Below, in pieces: positions 10,018 through 18,950 of a stretch of 64,000 nt of DNA (positions are counted from its first letter, which is position 1; the number at the start of each line of letters is the position of its first letter). The stretch is taken from positions 1 to 64,000 of the forward strand of contig JAJYLH010000029.1 of assembly GCA_021787845.1 (NCBI GenBank), in the 5' to 3' direction. The notes under the pieces are model-generated. The model saw nothing but the letters and a program-made list of their open reading frames with translations. It was not told the DNA's origin and made no database searches. The position numbers were made by a program, and so were the translations under genes. Source of the stretch: Myxococcales bacterium (lineage in GTDB: Bacteria > Myxococcota > Myxococcia > Myxococcales > JAJYLH01).

Positions 10018-10046
10018 ACGCTAGCTCATCCGCCGTCGGCGCGCAA
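10018..10046 (-). promoter_or_regulatory. Candidate promoter of lysS
   Basis: On the minus strand TTGCGC (10041-10046) and TAGCGT (10018-10023) are separated by 17 bp and lie about 50 bp upstream of the lysS start. Two of three highly conserved bases of each box match the sigma70-like form seen elsewhere in the window. Moderate support only. Confidence 0.45.
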
Positions 10047-10423
10047 CGCTTTCCCGCAGCCATCGACGTGGCGATCGCGGAGCGCCCGGCCAGCGCCACA
10101 TAGCACGGGCTCACGCCCGCAACCCAAGCGTGCTTCGCGACCAGTAGTGCCGGGCCGTCCCCTGGCGCGACGATTCTTCAGGTGCCGGGCACAGAGGGCC
10201 GGCACGACTGACTCGTCGTCGCACTGCGCCGCGAGTCTGTGCGTGTCAGCCAGACTTCGCGGGTTCTGCTCTTCTGAGAATGGGCGTCCGCGTGCGCGAA
10301 GACACTGGTCGGTCTTCTCCATGCCACGTGGCGGACGGCAAGCCACGTGGTCTTGTCCGGACAACGCCGCAGCGCATCGCCGTCGCGACGCTCGCTCGTG
10401 GTCGCGGTTCGGATCAGGCTGCC
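10047..10423. other. Intergenic region, no convincing gene
   Basis: Contains the stem CCACGTGG-N11-CCACGTGG at about 10323-10349 just upstream (3' side) of the leftward GT4 gene's stop, which could act as a terminator. A 112-codon minus-strand frame at 10026-10364 has low-complexity composition and no family resemblance, and I do not call it. Confidence 0.4.
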
Positions 10424-11581
10424 TCAGCCAGCCGCCGGGAACCCCTCGACGATACGCCGCACCTCGTCCATGAAGTGGTCGGTCGAGAAGCCCGCGCGGC
10501 GGGGCGCGAGGCTAGCCCGCAGCTCCGTCTGGAGCGCCTCGTTCGCCAACACCGTCGAGATGCGTTCCACCGCCTCGTCGGCGTCTGCGAAGGTCAGCCG
10601 CGCATCGCTTCCGACGATTTCCACCTGGCCGCCGCCGCGGGGAACGAAGACGATGCAGCCGGCCGCGACCAGCTCCGCGGGCGCCATGCCGAAGTGCTCT
10701 TCGCTCATGCCATGGAGCCCGTAGCGGTATCCGCCCATCAGCCGCGAGAGATCTTTACGCGACAGGTCCTCCCGCAGTGACGCCCAACTGCCCGCATCCC
10801 GGATCCGCCGGCGGATGTGGCGGGTATACCGGAGCGGGCCGGGTGTGCCGACCAGACAGAGGCTCAGAACCGGAAAGCGATCTCGCAACCGGGCAACGAT
10901 GTCAATCACCCGGTCGAGCTCCTTCTCCGGCGAAATCCGGCCGACGCACAAGAAGCCGTCGATGCGCTTCTCCCACGGCTCGCCTTCCGGCACCTCGACC
11001 ACGGGCGGATAGAGCGTGCGGGTCGCGGTCCCGTAGCGCGCCGTGAACTTGCGGCCGGTCCAGTCCGAGTTCGCGAGCGTCAGGTTGCCTCGGATTCCCC
11101 GGTCCGAGAACCGGCCGATGTGGTCGGCGAGCCAGTAGTAGACGCCCAGAGCAGGCGGGAGATGGTACCAGCGAAGATCGCTGCGCGGTCGCGGGCGCTG
11201 GTAACACGGGTAGTGGACGTACTGAATCGCGGGAAAGCCGAAGTCCATCTCGTTGTTCGCCGCCACGACCACGTCGAACGATGCCGCGCGCTTTCTCGCT
11301 GCCCGCGCAAGCACTGAGCTCTTCAGCAGAGCGAGCGGAAGAGGGACCAGGTCTGGCGCCCGGCGCAGCCAAGGCGAAACCGACTCCAGCCCGATTCGGC
11401 TGTCGTTCAGCGACGTGCCATAGAAGCGGTCCACCCGCGCGAGGTCGGTCGGAGCCCAGGTCAGAGCGGTCACGTCGTGGCGGCCTTTGAGAGCTTCGAG
11501 CATCCAGGCCGCGACGCCGTTCCCCCCTCCTGGAGGATCGAGCGACGGCTGGACGAAGAGGACCCGCTTGCGCCCAGTCAC
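10424..11581 (-). CDS. GT4 glycosyltransferase, ALG11/ALG2-like
   Basis: A 385-residue GT-B glycosyltransferase, probably cytoplasmic and membrane-associated, adding sugars to a lipid-linked oligosaccharide. It starts with RVLFVQPSLDPPGGGN and has the donor-site half FLCVGRISPEKELDRVIDIV (about 230) and the GT4 EX7E motif in GMSEEHFGMAPAELVAAG (about 305). NSDWTG and LYPPVVEVP in the middle recall ALG11/ALG2 mannosyltransferases, where NS.(W/Y)T and YPP.. precede the second domain. The GTG start at 11581 overlaps the stop of the upstream MurG-like gene (GTGA), so the two are coupled. An unusually long open frame continues upstream but is only an accident of GC bias. Sugar specificity is inferred, not shown. 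Confidence 0.8.
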   Translation of the reverse strand: MTGRKRVLFVQPSLDPPGGGNGVAAWMLEALKGRHDVTALTWAPTDLARVDRFYGTSLNDSRIGLESVSPWLRRAPDLVPLPLALLKSSVLARAARKRAASFDVVVAANNEMDFGFPAIQYVHYPCYQRPRPRSDLRWYHLPPALGVYYWLADHIGRFSDRGIRGNLTLANSDWTGRKFTARYGTATRTLYPPVVEVPEGEPWEKRIDGFLCVGRISPEKELDRVIDIVARLRDRFPVLSLCLVGTPGPLRYTRHIRRRIRDAGSWASLREDLSRKDLSRLMGGYRYGLHGMSEEHFGMAPAELVAAGCIVFVPRGGGQVEIVGSDARLTFADADEAVERISTVLANEALQTELRASLAPRRAGFSTDHFMDEVRRIVEGFPAAG

Positions 11582-12729
11582 CAGCGACCTCTCATCAGCT
11601 CTTCGCAGTCCCCGACGATGCGCCGCGCCGCATCCGGGGTCGCTTGAGACCGCGCCGCCGTCGACATGGCCAGCCAGGAACGGGGGTCGAGCGCCAGTTG
11701 GGCGATGCGGTCGGCGACCGACTCGGGCTTCCAATCTTCTTCGAGCGCCACCAGGGCCGCGCCGTTCGCGGCGAACGCCTGGGCATTGCGGGTCTGGTGA
11801 TGGCGCGCCGCATCGGCGAGCGGCACGAGCAGCGCCGGCAGCGCGGCCAGAGCCAACTCGGCCAGCGTGCTCGCGCCCGGGCGCGCGAAGGCGAAGTCCG
11901 CCCACTGCAGCGCCTCGGCCATGTCCTCGATGCGCGCCTCCAATCGCGCGGCGATGCCTCGTTCCTCCCAAGCCCGTCGAAGCGAAGGGAGATCGCCCTG
12001 CTCGTCCTGATGACGAACTTCGACAGCGTTGCCCCGCGCACGCAGTAGCCCCAGCAGCTCGGGCGCGCGATGGGCGAGGAACGCCCCTCGCGAGCCGGCG
12101 AGCACGAGCACCCGCAACGGTCGGCCCACCAGGGGCGTCCGAGACAGCTCGACGAGCCCTCGCGCGACCTCTGCGCGCACCGGGGTTCCGGTGATCAGAC
12201 TGGGGCGGGAGGCGAAAGCGGAGGCGACGCCCGACGAGCCCAGCCAGATGCGGTCGGCTATCCGGCCCAAGAGCCCGTTGGCCAGGCCGGCAACCGCGTT
12301 GGGTTCCAGGATGCCGAGGCAGAGGCCGAGGCTGCGGGCCGCCGGGAGCACCGAGCCGGACGGAAATCCGCCGGTGCCGATTACCAGCCGCGAGCCGGCC
12401 GAGGCGAGAATGCGCCGGGCGAGCCAACCTCCCGGGCCGAGGCGCGCGACGGAGGCGAGCTTGGCCACCGGTCCAGCCCCGACGAACGCCGACGCTGGCA
12501 CCAGCTCCAGCGGGTGGCCGGCCTCTTGGATGATCCGCGTCGAGGGACATCCCCGCGCGCCAAGGAAGATCAGCTCCGTGTCGAAGGCTTCGCGGTAAGC
12601 TTCGGCGATGGCGAGGGCCGGCATCGCGTGTCCGGCGGTGTCGCCCACGACCATCGCGATGCGTCGCAGCGGCCGGGAGGGTTTGCTGCGCGCAGTTCGA
12701 GGGAGCCCGCGAGCCAAGATGCCGTTCAT
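11578..12729 (-). CDS. MurG/ALG13-14-like GT28 N-acetylglucosaminyltransferase
   Basis: A 383-residue GT28-family enzyme. The Gly-rich acceptor loop GDTAGHAMPALAIAEAY near residue 28-45, GTGGFPSG near 120, LEPNAVAGLANGLLG near 140, and the C-terminal UDP-sugar motif ARPGASTLAELALAALP followed by ADAARHHQTRNA match MurG closely (MurG has EQNAVPGLTNRLL and DDHQTRNA at the same places). MurG makes lipid II by adding GlcNAc to lipid I; ALG13/14 add the second GlcNAc of the dolichol-linked glycan with the same fold. Placed between ALG11-like and ALG1-like genes rather than in a division cluster, this copy is more likely to act in oligosaccharide-lipid synthesis. Its 5' end overlaps the divergent ALG1-like gene. 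A genuine mur-cluster MurG elsewhere would support this reading. Confidence 0.8.
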   Translation of the reverse strand: MNGILARGLPRTARSKPSRPLRRIAMVVGDTAGHAMPALAIAEAYREAFDTELIFLGARGCPSTRIIQEAGHPLELVPASAFVGAGPVAKLASVARLGPGGWLARRILASAGSRLVIGTGGFPSGSVLPAARSLGLCLGILEPNAVAGLANGLLGRIADRIWLGSSGVASAFASRPSLITGTPVRAEVARGLVELSRTPLVGRPLRVLVLAGSRGAFLAHRAPELLGLLRARGNAVEVRHQDEQGDLPSLRRAWEERGIAARLEARIEDMAEALQWADFAFARPGASTLAELALAALPALLVPLADAARHHQTRNAQAFAANGAALVALEEDWKPESVADRIAQLALDPRSWLAMSTAARSQATPDAARRIVGDCEELMRGRW

Positions 12730-14056
12730 CGCCCCAACCCGATTCGCAAGAGCACCGCCCGATTCCCGACCACACGCCCTGCTGGTCGTCGCGGGCGACC
12801 TCGGCCGCAGCCCGCGGATGCTCTACCACGCCAAGGCGCTCGCCGGCCAGGGGTATCCGGTCGATCTGATCGGCGACGGCGGCTCGACGCTGCCCGCGGC
12901 CGTGAGGGACTGCCCGAACCTCACCGTCCAGGTGCTCCCCGCTTCTGCTGCCACCGGAGGGGCGAACCCGCTCTATCTCCCGCGAGCGGCGTGGCGGGCT
13001 GCGGCGCTGGCGACCCGCCTGTCGGACCTGCTCCTGCGACGACTCGGAAGAGGAGATCTTCTCCTCGTGCAGAACCCGCCCGGCGTTCCGGTGCTGGCGG
13101 TGGCTTGGGCGGTGGCCCGAGCGAGACGGGCCCGGTTCGTCATCGACTGGCACAACACCACCGCCGCGATGCTGGCGCTCCGGCTCAGTCTCCGGCATCC
13201 GCTGGTGCGCGCGGCGGATGCCTTGGAACGCGCGGTCGGGCGGCGGGCAGATGCCAACTTCTTCGTCTCGCGCACGATGGCCGACGCGCTCGGGAGCGCT
13301 GGGATTCGAGGCACCGTGTTTCGCGATCGTCCAGCGGAAATGTTCCAGCCTCTGCCGGCCGACGAGCGGGCGACGCGGCGGCGCGACCTCCTGAGGCGGC
13401 TGGGATTGCCGGAGAATTGTGGCTTGGCGGTGATGCCGACGAGTTGGACCGCGGACGACGATCTCGACCTGCTCTTCGACGCCCTGGGGCGATGGGAGGC
13501 GCACCTCGATCGAGCGACGGCGCGGCCGGTGGCGCTCGTGGGAACGGGGCGGGGGCCTTTTCGCGCAAGGTTCGAGGCCCGAGCCGCGGCGCGCGCGCCC
13601 TCACCGATTCACCTGCGCACGCTCTGGCTGGAACCGGAGGAGTACCCGCGGACGCTCGGCTGCGCGGATGTCGGCTTGAGCTTGCATCGCTCCGCGTCGG
13701 GGCTGGACTTGCCGATGAAGGCGGCTGACCTGCTCGGGGCCGGCGTGCCCGTGCTGGCGTTGGACTACGGGCCATGCCTCCACGAACAGCTCAGGCACGG
13801 CGACAACGCGCTCTTGTTTGCAGAGGCCGCGGAGTTCGCACGGCAGCTCCATGCCATCTTCCACGGTCCAGCGGACGAGAACCCGCTGGCCGCGCTCGCA
13901 GCCGGGGTCGCGCGTTCCCGTCAGACGAGTTGGGAAGAAGCTTGGAGAGACGAGGCTTGGCCGGTGCTGCGGTCATCCGGCGCGCGCTCTGACGTCGCGG
14001 CCGAGGGCGATGACCGTGGCCTGGTAGGCAGGAGCGCTACCTGGGGCCGACCATGA
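12719..14056 (+). CDS. ALG1-like beta-1,4-mannosyltransferase (GT33-like)
   Basis: A 445-residue GT-B enzyme that resembles eukaryotic ALG1, which transfers the first mannose from GDP-Man to GlcNAc2-PP-dolichol. Characteristic strings, in order: VVAGDLGRSPRMLYHAKALA (about 22), LLVQNPPGVPVLAV (about 118), FVIDWHNTTAAMLAL (about 140), PTSWTADDDLDLLFDAL (about 240), WLEPEEYPRTLGCADVGLSL and HRSASGLDLPMKAADLLGAG (about 302-345). These match the ALG1 pattern DiGrSPRMqyHA, QNPPsiP, IDWHN, TSW(T)pDEDF and SSSGLDLPMKvvD. The start is the ATG at 12719; no ATG lies between it and the first motif. The gene overlaps the OST gene by ATGA. No N-terminal membrane anchor is obvious, unlike yeast ALG1. Confidence 0.85.
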   Translation: MPFIAPTRFARAPPDSRPHALLVVAGDLGRSPRMLYHAKALAGQGYPVDLIGDGGSTLPAAVRDCPNLTVQVLPASAATGGANPLYLPRAAWRAAALATRLSDLLLRRLGRGDLLLVQNPPGVPVLAVAWAVARARRARFVIDWHNTTAAMLALRLSLRHPLVRAADALERAVGRRADANFFVSRTMADALGSAGIRGTVFRDRPAEMFQPLPADERATRRRDLLRRLGLPENCGLAVMPTSWTADDDLDLLFDALGRWEAHLDRATARPVALVGTGRGPFRARFEARAAARAPSPIHLRTLWLEPEEYPRTLGCADVGLSLHRSASGLDLPMKAADLLGAGVPVLALDYGPCLHEQLRHGDNALLFAEAAEFARQLHAIFHGPADENPLAALAAGVARSRQTSWEEAWRDEAWPVLRSSGARSDVAAEGDDRGLVGRSATWGRP

Positions 14057-16083
14057 CACGCAGCCGGCCCATCGATTCGCGAGCTTCTGGCCGGCCAGCT
14101 CCGGCCCAATCGGCGGAATCCTCGCGCCTTTCTCGGTTCGCGACCTCTCCCGTGGTGTCGGTGCTCCTCGTTTCGTTTCTCTTCGCTCTCGGCGTCTACC
14201 TGCGCACGCGCCACCTCGATTCCTTGCGCTCGCTTCCCAGCGTCTTCCCCGATGGCGACCCGTATCTCTGGACCCGCCTCGCGAGGGTGCTGCGGCACGG
14301 CCCGCTGCCGGCCAAGGACGCGCTTCGCGACTTCCCCGACGTCGTCAGAAACGCCTGGCCTCCGCCGCTCGTCGCGCTCCTGCCGGCCTGGCTCTCCCGC
14401 GTCTTCGGCTTTTCGATGCGCACGCTGGAGCTGTGGCTGCCGCCGCTGCTCTCGATGCTGTTCCTCGTGCCCTTGTGGCTCTGGTTGCGGCCGTTCGCGC
14501 CGCGCGCGGTCTTCGTCGGAGCGGCGCTGGTCGGAGGTCTCGGCGGCGGCTACCTCGATCGCACGATGCCCGGCAGCTACGACACAGATGTGCTGGTGCT
14601 GGCGCTCGGCTTCGCGGTGGTCGCGCTCGTCGATCGGGCGGTCGAGGAGAAGCGGCCGCTGCTCTCGTACCTCGCTGTCGCCGCGGCCGGGCTGACGCTC
14701 CGGTTGCTCCAGTGGTGGTATCCGAAGCCACTCTTCGTGCTGATGTTCACCGCCTGCCTCGTCGCCGCGCTCGTGCTCGCCCGCCGGCGCTGGGTCGAGC
14801 TCATCGCGCTTCCGGTGCTCTTCGTCCTCGCCGCGGGACCGCTGGCGCTGCGCGACTCGTTCGGCGGCTCCGCGTACCTGCTCCATCGCTTCTGGCGCAC
14901 CCAGGGTCCGGGCGATCCTCTGGCGCTCCCGGTGAGCCTCACTTCGTCAATCGACGAGCTCGCGCGGCCGACCGGCCGGCAGTGGATTCAGCTCACCACG
15001 GGCAGCCTCGCGACGCTCTTGGTCGCGGCGCTGGGTCTCGTCGCCCTTCTCGTGCGGCGCCCGCGCCGGATGCTGCCCGCGCTGCCGCTCCTGGTCGCGG
15101 GGCTCGCCGCGGTCGGTGCCGGCCGCAAGAACGTGCTCTACGTGGTGCCGTTCGTCGGGATGGGGCTCGGCTGGGCGATGAGCGGCCTGACCAGCTTGCA
15201 CGGGCGCTTCTTCGAACAGCACCGCCAGACGCTGGCCGCCGCTTCCATCGCGCTGACCGCCGCGCTCGCGCTCTCGCCGCAGCGCTGGCGAAAGGTGGTC
15301 CAGGAGCATCCGTTCACCCCGTTCCTCGACGCCAGGACCGCCGAGGATTTCAAGCACCTCTCGGCCTTCACCCCTCCGAACGCGGTGCTCTGGTCGTGGT
15401 GGGACTGGGGCTACTCGCTCCAGGCGCTCGCGGGCCGCACGACGGTGACCGACGGGGAGACCTTGGACGACACGAAGATAGACCTGACCGCGCTCTCGCT
15501 GATGGTGGACGACGACACCAGCACCCGCAACGTCATCGCCTTCACCACCGCGTTTCCCGCTCGCGATTACCTGGGAACCCCGGGCGGCCTCCCGGCCATC
15601 GACCGCGGCGCGCGGGCCTTCGACGGGCGGCTGGCGCGTCCGGTCTATGTCGTCTTGACCCAGCGCATGTTCTTTGAGCCGTACCTGGAGCGCCTGGGGC
15701 TCGCGGCCGCTGGAGACAGGGACTACGCCGCGAGCGCGCTGCCGCCTCCGACGAGCCTGGGCTGTACGATGCTCGCCGGGGGCAAGCTCGACTGCAAGGG
15801 CAAAGGTCCCGAGGACCTCGCGTCGAAGCAGGGTAAGGACTGGCGCAAGGTGGTCTACGTCGACCGCGCCGCGGGGAGCACCCGGGTGCTGCGCGCACGG
15901 CCGGGGCCAGGCGAAGTCGCCTTCCTCGAGCGTTCACCGACGGGGGGATTGCAGCTCGTCGTCGCAAACAGCCAGCTCGCGCACTCGATGCTCGGCCGGC
16001 TCTGGCTCTCGACCGCGCCGCTCCCGCACTTCCGGCTGGTGATGGACGACTTCCCCGAGGTCGTGGTCTGGCAGGTGCGGTGA
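14053..16083 (+). CDS. STT3/PglB-like oligosaccharyltransferase (copy 1)
   Basis: A 676-residue polytopic membrane enzyme predicted to transfer a lipid-linked glycan to Asn in periplasmic proteins. It shows the STT3 landmarks: first external-loop acidic motif FPDGDPYLW (D67, D69), the metal/catalytic motif PGSYDTDVLVL (D177, D179), the loop motif SSIDEL (near 298-303, position of TIxE in PglB), and the peptide +2 Ser/Thr recognition motif WSWWDWGYSLQALAG (WWDWG at 449-453), followed by RTTVTDGETL as in RTTLVDNNT of STT3. About 12 membrane helices precede a soluble C-terminal domain. Size is close to PglB (~710). Coupled by ATGA to the ALG1-like gene. A second copy lies at 23396-25357. Confidence 0.9.
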   Translation: MTRSRPIDSRASGRPAPAQSAESSRLSRFATSPVVSVLLVSFLFALGVYLRTRHLDSLRSLPSVFPDGDPYLWTRLARVLRHGPLPAKDALRDFPDVVRNAWPPPLVALLPAWLSRVFGFSMRTLELWLPPLLSMLFLVPLWLWLRPFAPRAVFVGAALVGGLGGGYLDRTMPGSYDTDVLVLALGFAVVALVDRAVEEKRPLLSYLAVAAAGLTLRLLQWWYPKPLFVLMFTACLVAALVLARRRWVELIALPVLFVLAAGPLALRDSFGGSAYLLHRFWRTQGPGDPLALPVSLTSSIDELARPTGRQWIQLTTGSLATLLVAALGLVALLVRRPRRMLPALPLLVAGLAAVGAGRKNVLYVVPFVGMGLGWAMSGLTSLHGRFFEQHRQTLAAASIALTAALALSPQRWRKVVQEHPFTPFLDARTAEDFKHLSAFTPPNAVLWSWWDWGYSLQALAGRTTVTDGETLDDTKIDLTALSLMVDDDTSTRNVIAFTTAFPARDYLGTPGGLPAIDRGARAFDGRLARPVYVVLTQRMFFEPYLERLGLAAAGDRDYAASALPPPTSLGCTMLAGGKLDCKGKGPEDLASKQGKDWRKVVYVDRAAGSTRVLRARPGPGEVAFLERSPTGGLQLVVANSQLAHSMLGRLWLSTAPLPHFRLVMDDFPEVVVWQVR

Positions 16084-16130
16084 AGCCTTTCACATACGGC
16101 GGTCGAAATGAGGGGACGTCTCAGGGGCGC

Positions 16131-18710
16131 TCAGGGCGTGGCCTGGACGGTCAATGTGAAGCTCTGGGTCGCGTCGGGGGCAACCCCGTTGGTCGCGGTG
16201 AAGGTGAGCAGGAAGCTTCCGGCCGAGCCGGCGGCCGGGGCACCGGAGAGCACGCCGGTCGCGGTGTCGAAACTCACCCCGCTGGGCAGCGCGCCGGCCT
16301 CGCTCAAAGTCGGGGTCGGATATCCGGTCGCGGTGACCGTGAACGTCCCCGCGGTTCCGGCGGTGAAGGTCGCGCTGTTTGCGCTGGTGATCGCCGGCGC
16401 GACCGAGCAGATGGTGTCCGGCAGGTTCGTCGTGAGGAAAATACGGTCCTGATAGTAGTAGTTCACCGGCTCGTCGTTCGTTTCGAGCTCCTCGCTCTGG
16501 CCGACGCCGAGGCTGATGGTTCCCTGCTGTGTCGAGTTGTTCCAGATGAGGTTCACGGGAACCACGTCCGTGTTCGTGACGCGGTAGTAGGCGTTGTTGT
16601 TATCGTGGCAGATGCCGACCGACGAGATCCGCGGCGGGATGTACGCCGCCTGGCACCACGTCTTCACCGGGGCGATGGTCATGATCACGTTGTTGTTGTA
16701 GTAGAAGCTCGACTCCTCGTCGGGCATGCTGAGGTTCTTGTTGGAGTTCGTGGTGACCGTATAGATGACCTGGTTGCCACTCGTGATCGCAACGGCCGTC
16801 AGCTCGACGTCGATGTCGTTGTTGTTCTGGGTATTGTACACTGCCGTCGTCGTGTTGGCGCAGACGCCGTTGACGATGATCTTCATCGACGGATCGGGGT
16901 TTTCCGCGCATGTCTGGTCGTTCGTCGGCTGCGCCTTGAAGAAGGCCCCGTTGTAGTAGAACGAAACGAACGACCCCTTGGCGAAGACGATGGTCTGCGT
17001 CTCCAGCGATGCGAGCGTCACGCTCCCCGCCTGGCCCCCGCTCGCGTCCTGGTAGCTGATGGTCATGGGGAAAGTGGCGTTGTTCGTCAGCTCGAAGTGC
17101 GCCATCGGGCTGTCGTCGCAGGGGCTGCTGATGAGGATCTTGGTGGTAGGATCGTCGTAGTCCTGAACGACCAGGTCGAAGGACTGCTTTGCCGCGGGCA
17201 CCACCCCGTTGTCCACCGTGATTGTCAGGGGATACATCCCGCCGGTCCCGAGGGCCGCGGTGCCGGCGATGGTCGCCGTCCCGTCGTGCTTGTCGGTGAA
17301 CGTGACCCCGCTGGGCAGCGCTCCCACTTCGCTGATGGCCATCGCCGCGCCGCCCGGGTCGCCGGTCGTGGTGATGGTGAAGCTGCCGGGCGTGAAGGTC
17401 GTGAAGCTCGCCACGGCCGCGCTGGTGAATGCCGGTGCCTCGTTTACGGTCAGGATGCAGTCCTGCGTGGCGTCCGGCGCGACCCCGTTCGTCGCGGTGA
17501 AGGTGAGCGGGTAGGTGCCCATGCTCCCAGCGGCGGGCGCGCCGGAGAGCACCGCGGTCCCGTTGCCGTTGTCGGTGAAGGTCACGCCGGACGGGAGCGC
17601 TCCGGTCTCGCTCAGGCTCGGGGTCGGCACGCCCGTCGCGGAGAGGGTGAGGGTGCTCGCCAGCCCGACCGTGAAGGTGCCGGTCGTGGCGGCGACGATG
17701 GTGGGCGCCTCGGGAACCATCAGCACGAAATGTTGCGTCGCGTCGGAACCGATGCCGTTGGTCGCGGTGAACGTCAGCGCGTAGCTGTCGCCCGAGCCGG
17801 CGGCAGGGGTGCCGGAGAGCACGCCCGTCGCGGCGTCGAACGTCACGCCACCCGGCAGGGCTCCCGTCTCGCTCAACGTCGGCACCGGATATCCGGTCAC
17901 GGTGATCGTGAACGTCCCCGCGGTGCCCGCGGTGAACGTCGCGTTGCTCGCGCTGGTGATCGCCGGAGCCTGGTCGACCGTCAGCATGAACGCCTGCGTC
18001 GCGTCGGAACCGATGCCGTTGGTCGCGGTGAACGTCAGCGGATACGTGCCGCCTGTGCCGGCGGCAGAAGTGCCGGAGAGCACGCCCGTCGAGGCATCGA
18101 ACGTCACGCCACCCGGCAGGGCTCCCGTCTCGCTCAACGTCGGCACCGGATATCCGGTCGCGGTGATCGTGAACATCCTCGCGGTACCCGCGGTGAACGT
18201 CGCGTTGCTCGCGCTGGTGATCGCCGGAGCCTGGTCGACCGTCAGCGTGAAGGTCTGCGTCGCGTCGGAACCGATGCCGTTGGTCGCGGTGAACGTCAGC
18301 GCGTAGCTGTCGCCCGAGCCAGCGGCAGGGGTGCCGGAGAGCACGCCCGTCGCGGCATCGAACGCCACGCCACCCGGCAGCGCTCCCGTCTCGCTCAGGG
18401 TCGGGGCCGGATATCCGGTCGCGGTGACCTTGAAGCTCCCAGCAGTGCCGGCGGCGAAGGTCGCGCTCGTCGCGCTGGTGATCGCTGGGGCCTGATTCCG
18501 CGGGACGCACCGGCCGCCCGAATCGCAGGTCTTCCCCTCGGCGCAGGTGCCGCAAGTCTGGCCGCAGCCGTCGCCACCGCAGTGCCGGTTCGAGCACTTG
18601 GGGGTACAGGCGTTGGACGAGCTGCTGGGGCCGCACGCGAGGAGCCCTGCCGCCACGCAGGGAAACAAGAGGGCGAACAAGACGGCGCGCGGCGTCCGAT
18701 GAAGCCTCAT
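16131..18710 (-). CDS. Surface lipoprotein with He_PIG repeats and Asn-rich modules
   Basis: An 859-residue exported protein. The start at 18710 (MRLHRTPRAVLF) has AAGGG upstream and gives a signal peptide ending in the lipobox GLLAC. A short Cys-rich stretch (about 28-65) is followed by five He_PIG-type Ig-like repeats of ~86 residues, each with TGVLSGTPAAGSGDSY-like and LTFTATNGIGSDATQ-like strings, then three ~82-residue Asn-rich modules (nucleotides about 17155-16397), then a sixth He_PIG repeat. Repeats two and three are nearly identical in DNA (about 17730-18230). At least eight Asn-X-Ser/Thr sequons are present (three SNAT/NGT in He_PIG repeats; NAT, NTT, NLS, NNS, NST in the modules). 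The modules recur in the lipoprotein at 20759-23137. Position between two OST genes suggests an N-glycosylation substrate; that is inference. Confidence 0.85.
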   Translation of the reverse strand: MRLHRTPRAVLFALLFPCVAAGLLACGPSSSSNACTPKCSNRHCGGDGCGQTCGTCAEGKTCDSGGRCVPRNQAPAITSATSATFAAGTAGSFKVTATGYPAPTLSETGALPGGVAFDAATGVLSGTPAAGSGDSYALTFTATNGIGSDATQTFTLTVDQAPAITSASNATFTAGTARMFTITATGYPVPTLSETGALPGGVTFDASTGVLSGTSAAGTGGTYPLTFTATNGIGSDATQAFMLTVDQAPAITSASNATFTAGTAGTFTITVTGYPVPTLSETGALPGGVTFDAATGVLSGTPAAGSGDSYALTFTATNGIGSDATQHFVLMVPEAPTIVAATTGTFTVGLASTLTLSATGVPTPSLSETGALPSGVTFTDNGNGTAVLSGAPAAGSMGTYPLTFTATNGVAPDATQDCILTVNEAPAFTSAAVASFTTFTPGSFTITTTGDPGGAAMAISEVGALPSGVTFTDKHDGTATIAGTAALGTGGMYPLTITVDNGVVPAAKQSFDLVVQDYDDPTTKILISSPCDDSPMAHFELTNNATFPMTISYQDASGGQAGSVTLASLETQTIVFAKGSFVSFYYNGAFFKAQPTNDQTCAENPDPSMKIIVNGVCANTTTAVYNTQNNNDIDVELTAVAITSGNQVIYTVTTNSNKNLSMPDEESSFYYNNNVIMTIAPVKTWCQAAYIPPRISSVGICHDNNNAYYRVTNTDVVPVNLIWNNSTQQGTISLGVGQSEELETNDEPVNYYYQDRIFLTTNLPDTICSVAPAITSANSATFTAGTAGTFTVTATGYPTPTLSEAGALPSGVSFDTATGVLSGAPAAGSAGSFLLTFTATNGVAPDATQSFTLTVQATP

Positions 18711-18788
18711 CGCAAACCCTTCCATGGCCGAGCTGCGAGTTGCATGAGCCTTCCCGCCCATTGGCGAGAAAGGGCTCGCATGGGCGAA

Positions 18789-18818
18789 AGGCTAGGAGCG
18801 ATCAACGCTTCCGGTCAA
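18789..18818 (-). promoter_or_regulatory. Promoter of the He_PIG lipoprotein gene
   Basis: TTGACC (18813-18818) and TAGCCT (18789-18794) on the minus strand, 18 bp apart and about 80 bp upstream of the start codon at 18710. The identical box pair with the same spacing occurs at 62064-62093. Confidence 0.65.
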
Positions 18819-18950
18819 GCAAGCGTGCAGCGGCCCAATCGCGAGACAAAAAGGAGCCGGTTGAGGGCGTGCCGTGCCGTTGAACGCAGGAGACGGCTGA
18901 GCCATCCTAGCCTCGCGACTGGCGGATAGATGAAAACCCGGAAACGACGG

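Noticed and set aside
10026-10364. 112-codon minus-strand ORF between lysS and the GT4 gene
   Set aside because: No ribosome binding site, low-complexity Arg-rich sequence, and it overlaps the lysS promoter region; may be a decayed repeat.
10424-13504. One continuous 1026-codon minus-strand reading frame
   Set aside because: Its first ~640 codons run antisense or out of frame through the MurG-like and ALG1-like genes with Arg/Pro/Gly-rich nonsense composition; only the last 385 codons from the GTG at 11581 encode a recognisable glycosyltransferase.
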